Assembly: GCA_030562195.1 (NCBI GenBank)
Contig: JAUJPP010000001.1
Location: 10,842,472 to 10,906,471, forward strand
Direction of reading: 5' to 3'
Origin: Nipponacmea schrenckii
Taxonomy: Eukaryota; Mollusca; Gastropoda; Lottiidae
Length of the DNA stretch: 64,000 bases
The translations under genes and the position numbers were made by a program. The notes beneath the pieces were generated by a model, which searched no databases, was not told the DNA's origin, and worked only from the letters and a program-made list of their open reading frames with translations. This document shows, one piece after another, positions 49,973-62,800 of the stretch. How positions within the stretch are numbered: the first letter of the stretch is position 1; the number at the start of each line of letters is the position of its first letter.

Positions 49973-50278
49973 TTAAAGGGATACTGTGTCTTAGCATGAA
50001 CATCAAACTTTAGTTCTCAAGAAAGGTCAATATGACTAAAATCTTGAAAACGCACAAAACTTAGTCATTTTTGAAAAACGCTTAATCAATTTATTAAGCG
50101 TTTTTCAATAATCAAATGCATCTTTATGGATAATTATTTATAGTTTTTTGGATATTTATTTATATTTTTATGTTATTTAAGGCAGCAGGTATATTCACTG
50201 ATGAATAGAGCTCTTACTGGCCAAATTAAAAATTTTTAAAAAATGTTTATGTTCATTCTAAAACTATCATCCCTTTAA
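49973..50278. mobile_element. MITE-like element, copy C (306 bp)
   Basis: TTAAAGGGATACTGTGTCTT at the left and the complementary ATCATCCCTTTAA at the right, both bounded by TTAA. Inner sequence GCATGAACATCAAACTTTAG / TGTTTATGTTCATTCTAAAA continues the inverted repeat; the centre has TTCACTGATGAATAGAGC. An AAGCG-type palindrome lies in the middle (50080-50105). No ORF. Confidence 0.72.
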
Positions 50279-50993
50279 TAAGAAAAATAACGACACAAAA
50301 GATTTTTCTGCATACTTTTACAACAATTTCTTCCTATCAGATTTATCAGAGTTCTTATAGTGGAAACGTTCTTGATTTCAGCGATAGGCCTACTTTCTTG
50401 ATGAACTACAGGATCACTAGACTTATTTTTATTGGGAAGAGTGATATGGGTGTCTGAGTAAGTAGGCATTTAGACGACTATTTCATCATTAGTTCATGAA
50501 TTATTTATAGGGTAAACCTATGCTTTCTACCATCTCTGTTTGTTTTTTAATTCGTTGTTTTATACTTTGCTTTGAGGGATTTTGCTGCAATAATTCCCAC
50601 CCTTGTTTATATTTTTGATATTGGCTATGAACAAATGATTATCTGTTCGCTTTTTTTAGTGATAGCATTATCAGGTATTTTTTTTTTTCGTATTTGTTAT
50701 TTAGCAATATATGTTTTTAGTTTAATATCATTTTAATGTTTGTCTATTTTGTTCCATTTGATTTTGTCCACCATTGTTCTTAGGTGTAAATTAAATAATC
50801 AAACGAAATATGATTTCTTGCTTTCAGCATCTTTGGAATAAATAAATTTTTAATGTTTATATTTTTTTTTTATATTTCTGCTTGATTATTATCTATTCAC
50901 TTTTTTTATGGTAGCATTAAGAAAGTATGATTTTTATGTTGTATTAATCATCTAGCGGTATCAGCTTTTTGGGATAACGAGGTAGGCAACAAC

Positions 50994-51137
50994 ATGCAAT
51001 ATGCACCAAGGCCAGTTTACTGTCCAGAGGTTTTGAGGATGCATTTATTTAACACACGAACTGCCAATTTCGTCCATTTGGAAGGGCAAGAAAGCTTCTT
51101 GAGATTTCTTCGGTCGAAAAAACTGGTTGCCACTTAA
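50994..51137 (+). CDS. Small ORF, 47 codons, in a GC-richer island; unidentified
   Basis: ATG at 50994 to TAA at 51137; the frame is also open upstream to about 50930. Composition is more balanced than the surrounding AT-rich DNA and the peptide (MQYAPRPVYCPEVLRMHLF...) looks protein-like, but no family or splice context is recognised. Could be a transposon fragment. Confidence 0.2.
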   Translation: MQYAPRPVYCPEVLRMHLFNTRTANFVHLEGQESFLRFLRSKKLVAT

Positions 51138-51139
51138 AC

Positions 51140-54100
51140 ACTTTTGTAACAAAACCGTTTATTTAGTGTAATTTATTGATTTTTTCATAAAATGGTATAT
51201 ATAACATATCACAGTAGATAGAAACAAAAACATGCACTGACAGTATCAAAAACAAATAACAACACTATATTCATTTAGACACATTTGCTTTTAAATGAAT
51301 TAAAAGTTAAGATTCATCATAAAGTTAAGTGTATATCAATTTTTTGAAAGCTACCATGCCTTAATTACGTTAAATTTAGTTAGCTATTGTTTTGCCGATA
51401 TTATATACGAATACCAGTGGCAATATTTATCGATGTCCCACTATTGAAACCAACAATAGATATACATGGCATTACCAAAGTTATATTCAAAATTTAAGAA
51501 AATAACAACTTTAAGCATTTGGAAAGAACTAGAAATACGCACATGCTTTCTCCAAGAAAGGTGAAATTTCATAAAAGCTATCTAAAAATTTTGTGAGGTA
51601 GGGAAACAAGGCATATCAGGTTAAGCAAATAAATGGCATATTGTATCCAAAAAAAAATTGTAACAAAAATAGTCTTGAAAAGTCTGATTAATAAAATGGT
51701 CTGATTATGCAAATACGAGTAAACATAAATAACTTGTGTAGATCAAAATATGAAAATCTTGATTTTCATGGATGGAATATACAATTACAATATCAGATGT
51801 ATAATAATTTCTTTTCTTAAGTTTAATATACTAATCATGCATGATCTTTGGAAATTCTATCTTATGTGTGTTCAGCCAAAATTTGACCAAAAAATGCTTT
51901 ACATTTTTCTAATCGGTGCTTAACAAAATACCAGAGATTATTGTAGAAAAAGACTTTTTTTTATTGAACATATTACTTTATTGATAGAGTTTTGTTTAGT
52001 AACTTTGAATTTGTTGTGCACATAAATTTTCCCCAGATCATGGATCAAGTTTATTACAGGAATACCATTCTCATATCCTCATTTTGATTAAATCTCATAT
52101 TTTTCCAAGTATTTCTACAAAAAGGATATTGTTTTTTTCTGTTTTTTAATCTTGTAAATATAAATGCTGCCATAAATCTTAAAAGGTTGGGCAAGAATTT
52201 TCATTATGAGAATTTATCAAAAAAAATTCAGAAATGAGTTGTCTGATTATTTTGGATATCAATATAAAGAGAAATACCGGTCATCCCAGCTGTGCAAATT
52301 TCGAGATTTCCTTTTAGATTAAAGTTAAAACATTTACTTACAAGTAAAAAGTGTACAAATGAAAAGTATAGTGTTTTTTTTGTAATAAGTAAAACATAAC
52401 CCATTAATACAAAGTTACAACTTTACTCCTTAAAAATAAACTTTTAAGATCTGATTATCTGAAATAAGTAAAAGTTAAAAAGCTTATGAATGAAAAAATT
52501 TTCTGATTATCTGAAATAAGGCAAAAGAAATAAATGAATAAAATCTGATAAAAATAAATAATAATTATACATATATAAAAAAGTTATAAATAAATAGGAC
52601 AATGTAAATGTAAATATTTATTTATTCATTTTGTAAATGTAAATATTTAGGCATTATATGTTAAAAATTGTGAGGCTCATCAAATACGCCCACATTTGTT
52701 ATGGCGGCCAATTCTGATCAGGAGGTTGACAAGAATAATAGGTTGATAAAATATTTTTCTGATTTTCAATAAGGTTCATCCTTAGGTAATTTCACTCACA
52801 CAAAATTTCATCGAGCTATGTGTGAATAAAGAATTCATGAACGCCATAACTCATAATGAATAATTTTCCATTTGTACGATTTTCAATAAGGCTCATCCAT
52901 TGGGTTTCATCCAAGTTTCATCAAAATCCATCAAGAAACTAGCTCTCTATCATGTCCTCAACAATTGTGAACGGACAGACAGACGACTATATACCCCACA
53001 TTAATTTTGTAAATATTCAATGGGAATAATTCAATGCCTATATAAGCAATACATGTAAAAAAATCTGATTATCTGAAAAAGGGGAGACCTGAAACATAAA
53101 TGTAAATAATTGCAATTGAACATATTTAAAACAACCTCACAAATATATATTTTTATATCTTCGGTCATAAATTTGGACGGAGATCGATTAGACAATGCCT
53201 TGGACGGAGATCGATTACCGTAGACAATGCCTTATATTTTGTAATAATTAACAATATATGCAATCTTAATACATAAAAAATATAATTATCTGATAAATAA
53301 ATATAAAAAAACAATATAAATAACAGGAAAACATATTCTAAATCAACAATTATATTGAATTCAATTTTAGATTGTTACTAGTAACATAAACATTTCAATT
53401 TTTTTTTTTCAAATTACCATGCAAAAATCGTCAAAGACAGTAATTTTGGGCTATAATAGTAGAGTTTTTTATTCACTGGTTTATTATATATAATTATATA
53501 ATCTGATACTGTTTTTTTAATTGTGGAAATTCTTTTCTGAGAATGGTTTTATTACTTAGTATTCTTCTATTGCATCTACTAACTACATTGATGACAAGTT
53601 ACTAACTTAAAAACAGTGTAACATGTACCTTATGTTTATTCTATAGAATATAATTATATTTAAATACATCATTAACTCCAAATTCTATAACACATATTAT
53701 TCTACCTATAACAGTTTCTTTATACTGATAAAACACATAAATAGTTATCTTATCACAGTTTTCACATAATTAACTTAATTTGATAGGATTCAAATTGGCT
53801 TCAATATTTTATATGTTTGTATACAAAATTGCACAAAGCGAACCTATTTTTCCGATATTTATTCCCACAAAATCCACAGGTACAGTTTTCAATAAAAATA
53901 TTCTTAATATCATCTTATTGTTTGCTATACAAAACTTTACACAGTATATATAAATACAACTTGTTTTTATAAAATTATCTTAGTTTTCTATTAATTAAAA
54001 TTCTGTATAAATATTCTTTATAAATATTTTCAACAAAATATAAATTATACTATAAAATTGGACTTAACTTTCAGATCAATTCATAAAGTTTTCTATAATT

Positions 54101-54212
54101 AATATTAAGATAACTGAATTACATGTATATTCTTTGTAAATGTAACATCATCAATTATATAAATTGAATCAGTCTTATAAATATAAATTATAAATTGTAT
54201 AATTTATATAAA
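51140..54212. other. Very AT-rich intergenic DNA 3' of the TRPM gene
   Basis: Mostly A/T-rich sequence without usable ORFs. It contains the dispersed repeat at 52680 and a small duplication at 53172-53232 (TTGGACGGAGATCGATTA twice, each followed by AGACAATGCC). It should include the TRPM 3' UTR. Confidence 0.5.
52680..53010. repeat. Dispersed repeat, second copy, opposite orientation to 14150-14790
   Basis: Starts CAAATACGCCCACATTTGTT, has two sub-units with CAATAAGG(T/C)TCATCC, and ends GTGAACGGACAGACAGACGA followed by CCCCACATT, the reverse complement of the start of the block at 14150. Confidence 0.6.
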
Positions 54213-57200
54213 TTAAGCATGAGTATAGTCTTCGAGCTTTAAATCTAGAGTTTGTTTTACATTCTGTTTCTTCATTAAATCTTCCATCATTTTCATCATT
54301 TGATTCATTTTAAAGTTGTTATTTCCCATTTGTTCTGACAGATCATCAATACAATGACGTAAATATGATACTTCATCTGCACCTTGTGCTGATCTGAAAT
54401 TGAATCCGATAGAATAAAAATGATTATTAAAGTTAATTAGGTTATCAGGAAAGATAACATTTCAATTAAAAAGCTTCAATATTATATTTCAGAATTTTCT
54501 TTTCGATTATACTTATTTTACTTAAATATTTTTTCTGAGTTACCATCTATAGAATTAGATGGTCATTATTATAATATCAGAAGGCAATAACTTTGTCAAA
54601 AAAATATGATCATTTTATCTCTACCAGAAGTAAGGCAGAATATACAAATTAGTAGAAGATGGTGATTGCTTTGAGTCAATTTGAGGTGAAGATTTGATAA
54701 TGGCAGCTATATTTCCCCTATCGCCTACAAACATAAACCTTGAAATAAAACAGAGGCTATCATATAATAAAAGTTTAGTCAACTTGAAGATTGCCATCAA
54801 AATGTATAAGATTAAACCCTAAATGCTGTACATGTATTTGAATATTTGAATGCTCAAATATTTTAAAAGTACATCAAGTCATTTTTAAACATTATCCTAC
54901 AGGGCAATAATTAAGGTATTTTTTTTATTAGGCAAAACCCTGGTCTGGTCAGACTTTAAACAGTAAATATCTTCAAATTCTTTAAGAGGCATTTGCCTTG
55001 TTCTACTCATAAAATGCAGAAATAACTTACCTAGCTGACATAATAGATTGTTTATCACTAGGTAGTGGCATTGTAGCAGGCTCTAAAAATTTCTCATTAT
55101 CTGTTATAGAATCTTTAATCTGTGCTAATTCATCCATTACTAATTCAATTCTAGAAAATATAACAATTCATTTACAAATAATTCAATACTTGAAAATATA
55201 AAAGAATTCATCTATAACTAATTCAATTTTCTAGAAAATATAAAACAATTCATCTTTAATTGATTCAATACTAGAAAATTTAAAACAATTCATCTTTAAT
55301 TCAATTCTAGAAAATATATAACAATTCATCTATAATTGATTCAATTCTAGAAAATATAAAACAATTCATCTATAATTGATTCAATTCTAGAAAATATATA
55401 ACAATTCATCTATAATTGATTCAATTCTAGAAAATATAAAACAATTCATCTATAATTGATTCAATTCTAGAAAATATATAACAATTCATCTATAATTGAT
55501 TCAATTCTAGAAAATATATAACAATTCATCTATAATTGTTTCAATTTTAGAAAATATATTACAATTCATCTATAATTGATTCAATACTTGAAAATTTATA
55601 ACAATTCATCTATAATTGATTCAATTCTAGAAAATATATTACAATTCATCTTTAATTGATTCAATTCTAGAAAATATAAAACAATTCATCAATAATTGAT
55701 TCAATTCTAGAAAATATATAATAATTCATCTATAATTGATTCAATACTTGAAAATATATAACAAATCATCTATAATTGATTCAATTCTAGAAAATATATA
55801 ACAATTCATCTATAATTGATTCAATTCTAGAAAATATATAACAATTCATCAATAATTGATTCAATTCTAGAAAATATATAACAATTCATCTATAATTGAT
55901 TCAATTCTAGAAAATATAAAACAATTCATCTATAATTGATTCAATTCTAGAAAATATATAACAATTCATCTATAATTGATTCAATTCTAGAAAATATATA
56001 ACAATTCATCTATAATTGATTCAATTCTAGAAAATATATAACAATTCATCTATAATTGATTCAATTCTAGAAAATATATAACAATTCATCTATAATTGAT
56101 TCAATTCTAGAAAATATATTACAACTCATCTTAATTGATTCAATTCTAGAAAATATATAACAATTCATTTATAACTGATTCAATTCTAGAAAATATATTA
56201 CAATTCATCTATAATTGATTCAATACTTGAAAATATATAACAAATCATCTATAATTGATTCAATTCTAGAAAATATATAACAATATCTATAATTGATTCA
56301 ATCTGAAAATATATAACAATTCATCTATAATTGATTCAATTCTAGAAAATATATAACAATTCATCTATAATTGATTCAATTCTAGAAAATATAAAACAAT
56401 TCATCAATAATTGATTCAATTCTAGAAAATATATAATAATTCATCTATAATTGATTCAATACTTGAAAATATATAACAAATCATCTATAATTGATTCAAT
56501 CTATGAAAATATATAACAATTCATCTATAATTGATTCAATACTTGAAAATATATAACAATTCATCTATAATTAAATATTTACTGCCTTGTTACAGATTTT
56601 TCAAGGTCTGTCTCCTTTTTTCATTCTTTCTTTTCCAACCTGTTTTTTTAGGGATTGAGAGTCAATTTTATCATTTTACCCTTTATTAAATGAAGTGGTA
56701 TTGCCTCAGTAATTTTGATTGATTCAGAATTCCGTTTATAATTTTCTCTTACCTTTCAGCTGTAGTGTTAACCTTATTATCTAATAGTTCTCTTTCTTTC
56801 ATTAAGGAATGGGATAAATAGTTCTCCATTGCACCTCTTTCAAATAAACTTAATCTTAAATTTTCCTCTCTTGTGAGTTTCTCACCTTCAAGTAAATGAT
56901 ATGACATTAATAATACATAAAAGTTCATACTTACAGTAGTCTTTTATCATTTACATTGGAACAATCTTAAAGAGTAATTCAAAAGTAAACAAAGATACAC
57001 TATCGAATAAATTGTTTCATGTTTTTTACAATGTAAAGTATTTAAATATTTACAGCATGTGGTTATAAAATAAAAACCTTATTGTCAAATAAATCTTTAC
57101 TGATTAGTGAGACATTTCTTGTATGTTTGAAATAAAACTATAGCATAAAATACTAAAGTGATACTTACAGAAATCATTTTTTTTCTGGAAATCACCACAA

Positions 57201-59782
57201 GTTTTATTCACTATCAATTTGGCTAATCGGTAGATATGGTTAATAATGACCAATGGTGGTACTAGTGTAGGTCTATCAAACAATTCTTGTACCAATGACA
57301 ATCTATAGAATCTCCAGACTTTTAGTGAATTATCTTGTATAGTTTGGAATGTGTAACTGGAAAGAAATCAAAGATATTTTTGCATTGGACCAATTTTATT
57401 TAATCTTTTTAACAGAAACTGGTAAAGAAACAGGCTTTTCATTAATTGGGTCTTCCCTCAACAATTGAATTGTATCACTGAAGTCATGATATCAATTAAA
57501 ACATAGAAAAGAAAGAAATATCTTTATCTTAATTTACAAGGATGCCAACATGAGGTCTCCAGGGTTAAGTATAATTACTGGTACTTGGCCAAACATATAT
57601 ATCTCCCTGACTTTTCCAATGCATTACAAAATTAAATCAATTTCCAAAATTTGACTAACCTGAACATAGCAATAAGTAGATTTACTAATAAAATATTAGT
57701 GAGAATCATATAAATAGCTAATAAAACAGGTACAAAGGCATTTGTTTCTGGACAGCGTTGTGATAAATCTTCTCTCCATATAGTTTCATTATACGTACAG
57801 CCTTGTTCTTCACCTATTCAATTCAAATTATATCAATTTACAGTATTACATGTATTGTCATTTCTTACCAACTGATAGAATCAAGCTTACCCAGAAAATA
57901 TTGAATTTTCATTCCCAAATTTGCTAAGGCAGATCTCAAATATACATCTATAGATAAAAAGTATTCTAGATTATCAATCAATATGTCAGAAACTAGACCT
58001 GAAGAAGGAAATTATAGTCCTTTTCACTTACACTTCTGCAACATTGACTCAAGACATTAAAGCAAGCACTTAATTTACCTTCTATTCTTTCTAAGAAGAG
58101 TTCACCATACATCTGCCAATAAGGTAGATACAAGATATTTTTCAGTATGACCCAACTTGATGGTGAATTGGGGTACAGATTGGCCTGATAGGCTATACCA
58201 AAACTCATGATAAATACCAGTAGGATTAAAAAGAAGAAGAATAAGTCTGTCAACTGAAAAAGAAAAGCAAATATGTTTAAGTAACAAGAAATGGAGGAGT
58301 ATTTAGTCAATTTGCTCATTAAGGCTGTCACAAGTTATCAAAGCAATCAGTCAATATAATGAGGTTTCAATATTATATTCTTTAATGCTTTGAGAGCAGA
58401 TCTAATCAATTTGAATTTCACATCTTCTTGACTGTGGTTTTGTTCAACAATCTGATGACTATTCATCACAGCTGATAACAGGGCCTAATATTTTTTTGCC
58501 TTCTGGACAACAGGCTGTGTACATTAAAAATTTTGAAATTGGGCATATTGGGAAATAGAGGCAAGATCCCAGTCCAGGCAAACTTTCTTTCAATTGTGCA
58601 CTGCTGGGCATCAATCCAATTTAGAACTAAACAGACGGGTAAAATTGCAATACAAACAATAAATTCCCTAAGAGTGACATTTTCACTTCAACTTACCATT
58701 TTCTCTATCATGATGACTTTGGGTCCCATATTTTTGGAGATAAAGAAACTCTGCATAAGCCGGAGGTAGAACATAGCTAGAGTTATACTGTATGAGATCC
58801 GAGCCCAGAGAAAATCAGTATTGAAGATAGTATATCTGAGAACCACTGATACCAGGAATAACATATACATAGCTAAATCAAATCTATTCCATACACTTTC
58901 AAACCAGTTTCTTAACTTATATATAGGGGGCTGATCTAATACTACAATCTGAAACAATAGGTTGAAAATGACATGATCTTTATTAAATGCTACCAAAACT
59001 CTTCATTAAAAACAATAAAAATTATACAAAGTCAAAATAGAGATTTTATAAGGTTATCTAATACATTGATAGGGTTCAATATCAGTTTTCTATGTTTCTT
59101 ATTTCACAATGAAATGCATTACTCCTATTGCAGCATTTTTAATAATTCGTTAATAGTCTTTGTTATCTCACCTGTCTTAATTCTTCTATAACCATTGTAC
59201 CTAGCCACACCCATGTAATGTATTCTAGTAGAGAGGGTGAATTCTCTTCTATAACTGGACGTAAATCAACCAGCACAAAATATGTAAATACACCCAAAAA
59301 CACCAAATATGCCACCTACAATTAAATACGTAAGTGTTCTTATTTTTCTAATGGTAATTCTCTTTTCAAATTGAAAGATGTAAATTTTGTAAAAATTTGA
59401 TCAATTTCAAGGGGGAATGTGTGCTCACAGTATACTATAAACACAATGATCATTACTAAGTCTTGTCTCTCTAGTGGCCAAAATAGATCAATTTCTATTC
59501 ATAATATTATATATATATAAATATACCTACCAAACCAGTGTAGAATTTGGTAACAGGTGCAGAGTAGAAAAACACCAAAGCTGACAATATATTGACATTA
59601 TTTCGGTCACATTTAAAGTAGTCTACACCATACATTTTTTTCTTTACCAAGTCTTTCTTTCTACGAGATTTGGCAGGTGTAAATCCTTTCTTTGTATCAG
59701 TTTCGGCAGGGACAATTTTATTTCCTGAGGGAGGCCTGTTGGAGTCTTTTGATTCTGGATTTTCAGCTTCTGCTTCCTCTTC

Positions 59783-59813
<31 letters not shown>

Positions 59814-62800
59814 ATGATGTCCTCCAGAGATTTATGGGTTGAGAATTTGATGAATGGTAGAAGAACAGGAAACAGTATACATATACAGATCTGAAGTCAA
59901 TATTTTTAATATCATCATTATAGAGATGGTTTGCTAGAGATTTGGTAAAAACAACATATACAGATTGAATAGGTCAATGTTTCGACATTGATGTATTTAT
60001 TTCAATCACTATTATTAATGCTATAATTCATAACAAATTAACTATGCAAAATTACAACTAGAATGTGCATTATACAACTTTGAAGCTTTACTATGAGTAT
60101 AGGCCATAATTCATTAGCTATTGAGGTTCCTATGCATCATATTTGTTCTCCATATGATATCAGGATATTGCCTATTCAAGCAATTTTTATCTTACCTTAG
60201 GCTCAGAAGTATACAGTGCCATAGCTCCTTTCCATATTGTATTAAGTTTAGTTTGACAACAGGAATGTTCCAGGAAGTCCATAAGAGTATTATTATTAGC
60301 TATCTGAAATACAGTCCTATTCCCCCATAATGTCTGTTCTCTTATCAATAATTGTTGAGCCATTTTCTTATCTTTACCGTAACATTCTGCTAAAACATTG
60401 GTAGCCAACCTTTCATACACTCTACAAGATAAAAATCATTTCCTAATACTTAGACAAATATATCTGAAATTTAAATACTTCTCTTAATTTCAAAATATGA
60501 TGGAAGTTTTCATGTGCACATTGCCTTGGTTTCATGTCAAATCCAAAAGTCTAGATTATTACTCATGTAAGCCTGTATCCATAACATTGGGAAACTGGAC
60601 TGAAAATCTCAGGGCAATATTCTTTTTCTGACTTCTTGATTTGCAAGCTTTGTTAATTCATCCAGACTTAATATAAGTTGTAGTTACTTTCTATTTAAGA
60701 TTCAATCAAATACATAAATCACACTGCAAAATACTGAAGAGCCTGTCAAACCACCTAGGCTTGTTTGTGAAAACATTTTTTCTGAACGATCTCAATAAAA
60801 TGACTTACTCAGCATGTTCATTTAGGTCAGCACTTAACTCTAATTCTTCCTCTTGTTCTGCTACTTCTGCCATTGCTTTTAATAATGAACTAGCCACCAC
60901 AGCAGCACCTTAATAGATGAAGGAATCATTTATTGAAACTATATTATTACTACAAGAGGGATGTTGGTTTTAAACTATAAAATGTAGCCTCTATAATGAT
61001 AGATAGTTTTCATATGATGAAACTAATAATATATATACAAAAATGAGACAATCAGCTTGATTTTTTTTGTAGTGTAACATCAATTTTTGCCGAAATATTT
61101 TTGGACATATGAACCATGATCACAAAACAAGTGTGCATTCTGTTATCATAAGAACATTTGATTGGTAAATGGTCCTGTGTTTTTACAGATCTAGATATAA
61201 AATCTTACCAATTTGATCTTGACCTAGTTTCCAAAACAAGTGAGCCATACTTCTTCTGTTAAATAAAATGGCCCAGATAAATAGTTCCCGTGCGGGATTT
61301 TCAAAATCATGAGAATCTTGTGGCTTTTTCTTCTTTGATTCTGCAAATGAAAATTAACACATTTTTGAAAATGTTTTAAACATTTAAAACACTAATTGTA
61401 TCATACTACTGTATTTGTCTAAACATCTTAAAGGGAAGGTGTGCACTAGCATCAAAATAACGAAAATAATTTTTTTAAACTTCCCTCCATTGTAAATTAT
61501 AGTATTATAACATTAGGTTTGTAAAGATGTAAAATATTTCAGAGTATGTAATGTATATTGGTACATAATGTTATTTAATAAAAGGTGAAAGTATTTGTAT
61601 AATGACTTACTGATTTTTTTTACAAACTTTAATTCACAAAATTTTGGATATGTAACCCAATAGAAAGACTATAGTTCAAATCAGAAAAATACATACTTTT
61701 TTTTGTCGCTGTGAGATTTAGCTGTGTTATTCTATTCTTTAATGTTTTCAATGTATCAGTATTGCCTAACCATTTCATTCCCACTTCTCTTGCTGTAACA
61801 CAATATTCTTGACCTGAAATATACAACAGGGCCTATAGTAGGCATATCAAAATAACTCAATTTTACAGCAAAATATGGCAATTAATAAGATATTGTATGT
61901 CAATATCTCCTAGAGTCTCATAATAAGAGTCTACTGTACTAAAAATTCAAATAAAGTAGTCTGGGTTATTTAGAACTTTGAAATGGAATGACATTAAAAT
62001 AGTACTTTTTTCTCAATTTTACAGTTTACTCTAATCATTTCCTATTCATTTAGGTATTACACTACATTAAATATTTAGAGATCAATAATCAAATGCACCA
62101 TTTCAAGAAATTAGAATTTCTATAATATCAAAACCTTACCAGGGTAGAAATCCATAGCTGAATCTTTCAGAAGATGAACTATGACTTTACTGACATTTTT
62201 CAATAAGCTGGGAGATTTGTCAAAGTTTTCAGTTTCTCTACATGTAAAATATGATAGCCATGTTTGCTGAATTAAAAAGAAAGATTTGACATTTTAAGTT
62301 GTGTTCACATGCAGACAAAGACTACAAACATTTCTCACAGAAAACAACTGCTATGAAATTAAGAGAATCCATCTTAACTTAACTAGTTATTGGCAAAACT
62401 TGTTTTATATGATCTTTTTCAGATAACCTATGAGGAAAGATAACTCACTCAAGAATATATATTTTTAGAGTTATTATATTATCAGTCGACCGGCAAAAAT
62501 CCAAGTGAAAACAATTTAAATAAATGTTTTTAAAGAAATGAAACAAAATTTATATTCTTCATTGAGTCATTTAGGGAACTCATAGGCACCTATAAAAGAC
62601 TATCCTGTTCACACGTACCTGTGATTATGGAAAGAGTTTCAAGAGTTGATTTGAGTTCAGTGTGGACAAGGTTTATATTATTGTAGTACATACCTTTATA
62701 TAACCCAACATATATCTCATAACATCACCATTAGCATCCATCATATCATTGGTAGTCTACAAAACAGACTGACTCTTTTACACCTAGAGATTTTCTCTAA

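Noticed and set aside
55151..56575. CRISPR-like array (regular 40 bp repeats)
   Set aside because: No unique spacers between repeats, eukaryotic intron context, and the unit derives from the adjacent exon boundary.
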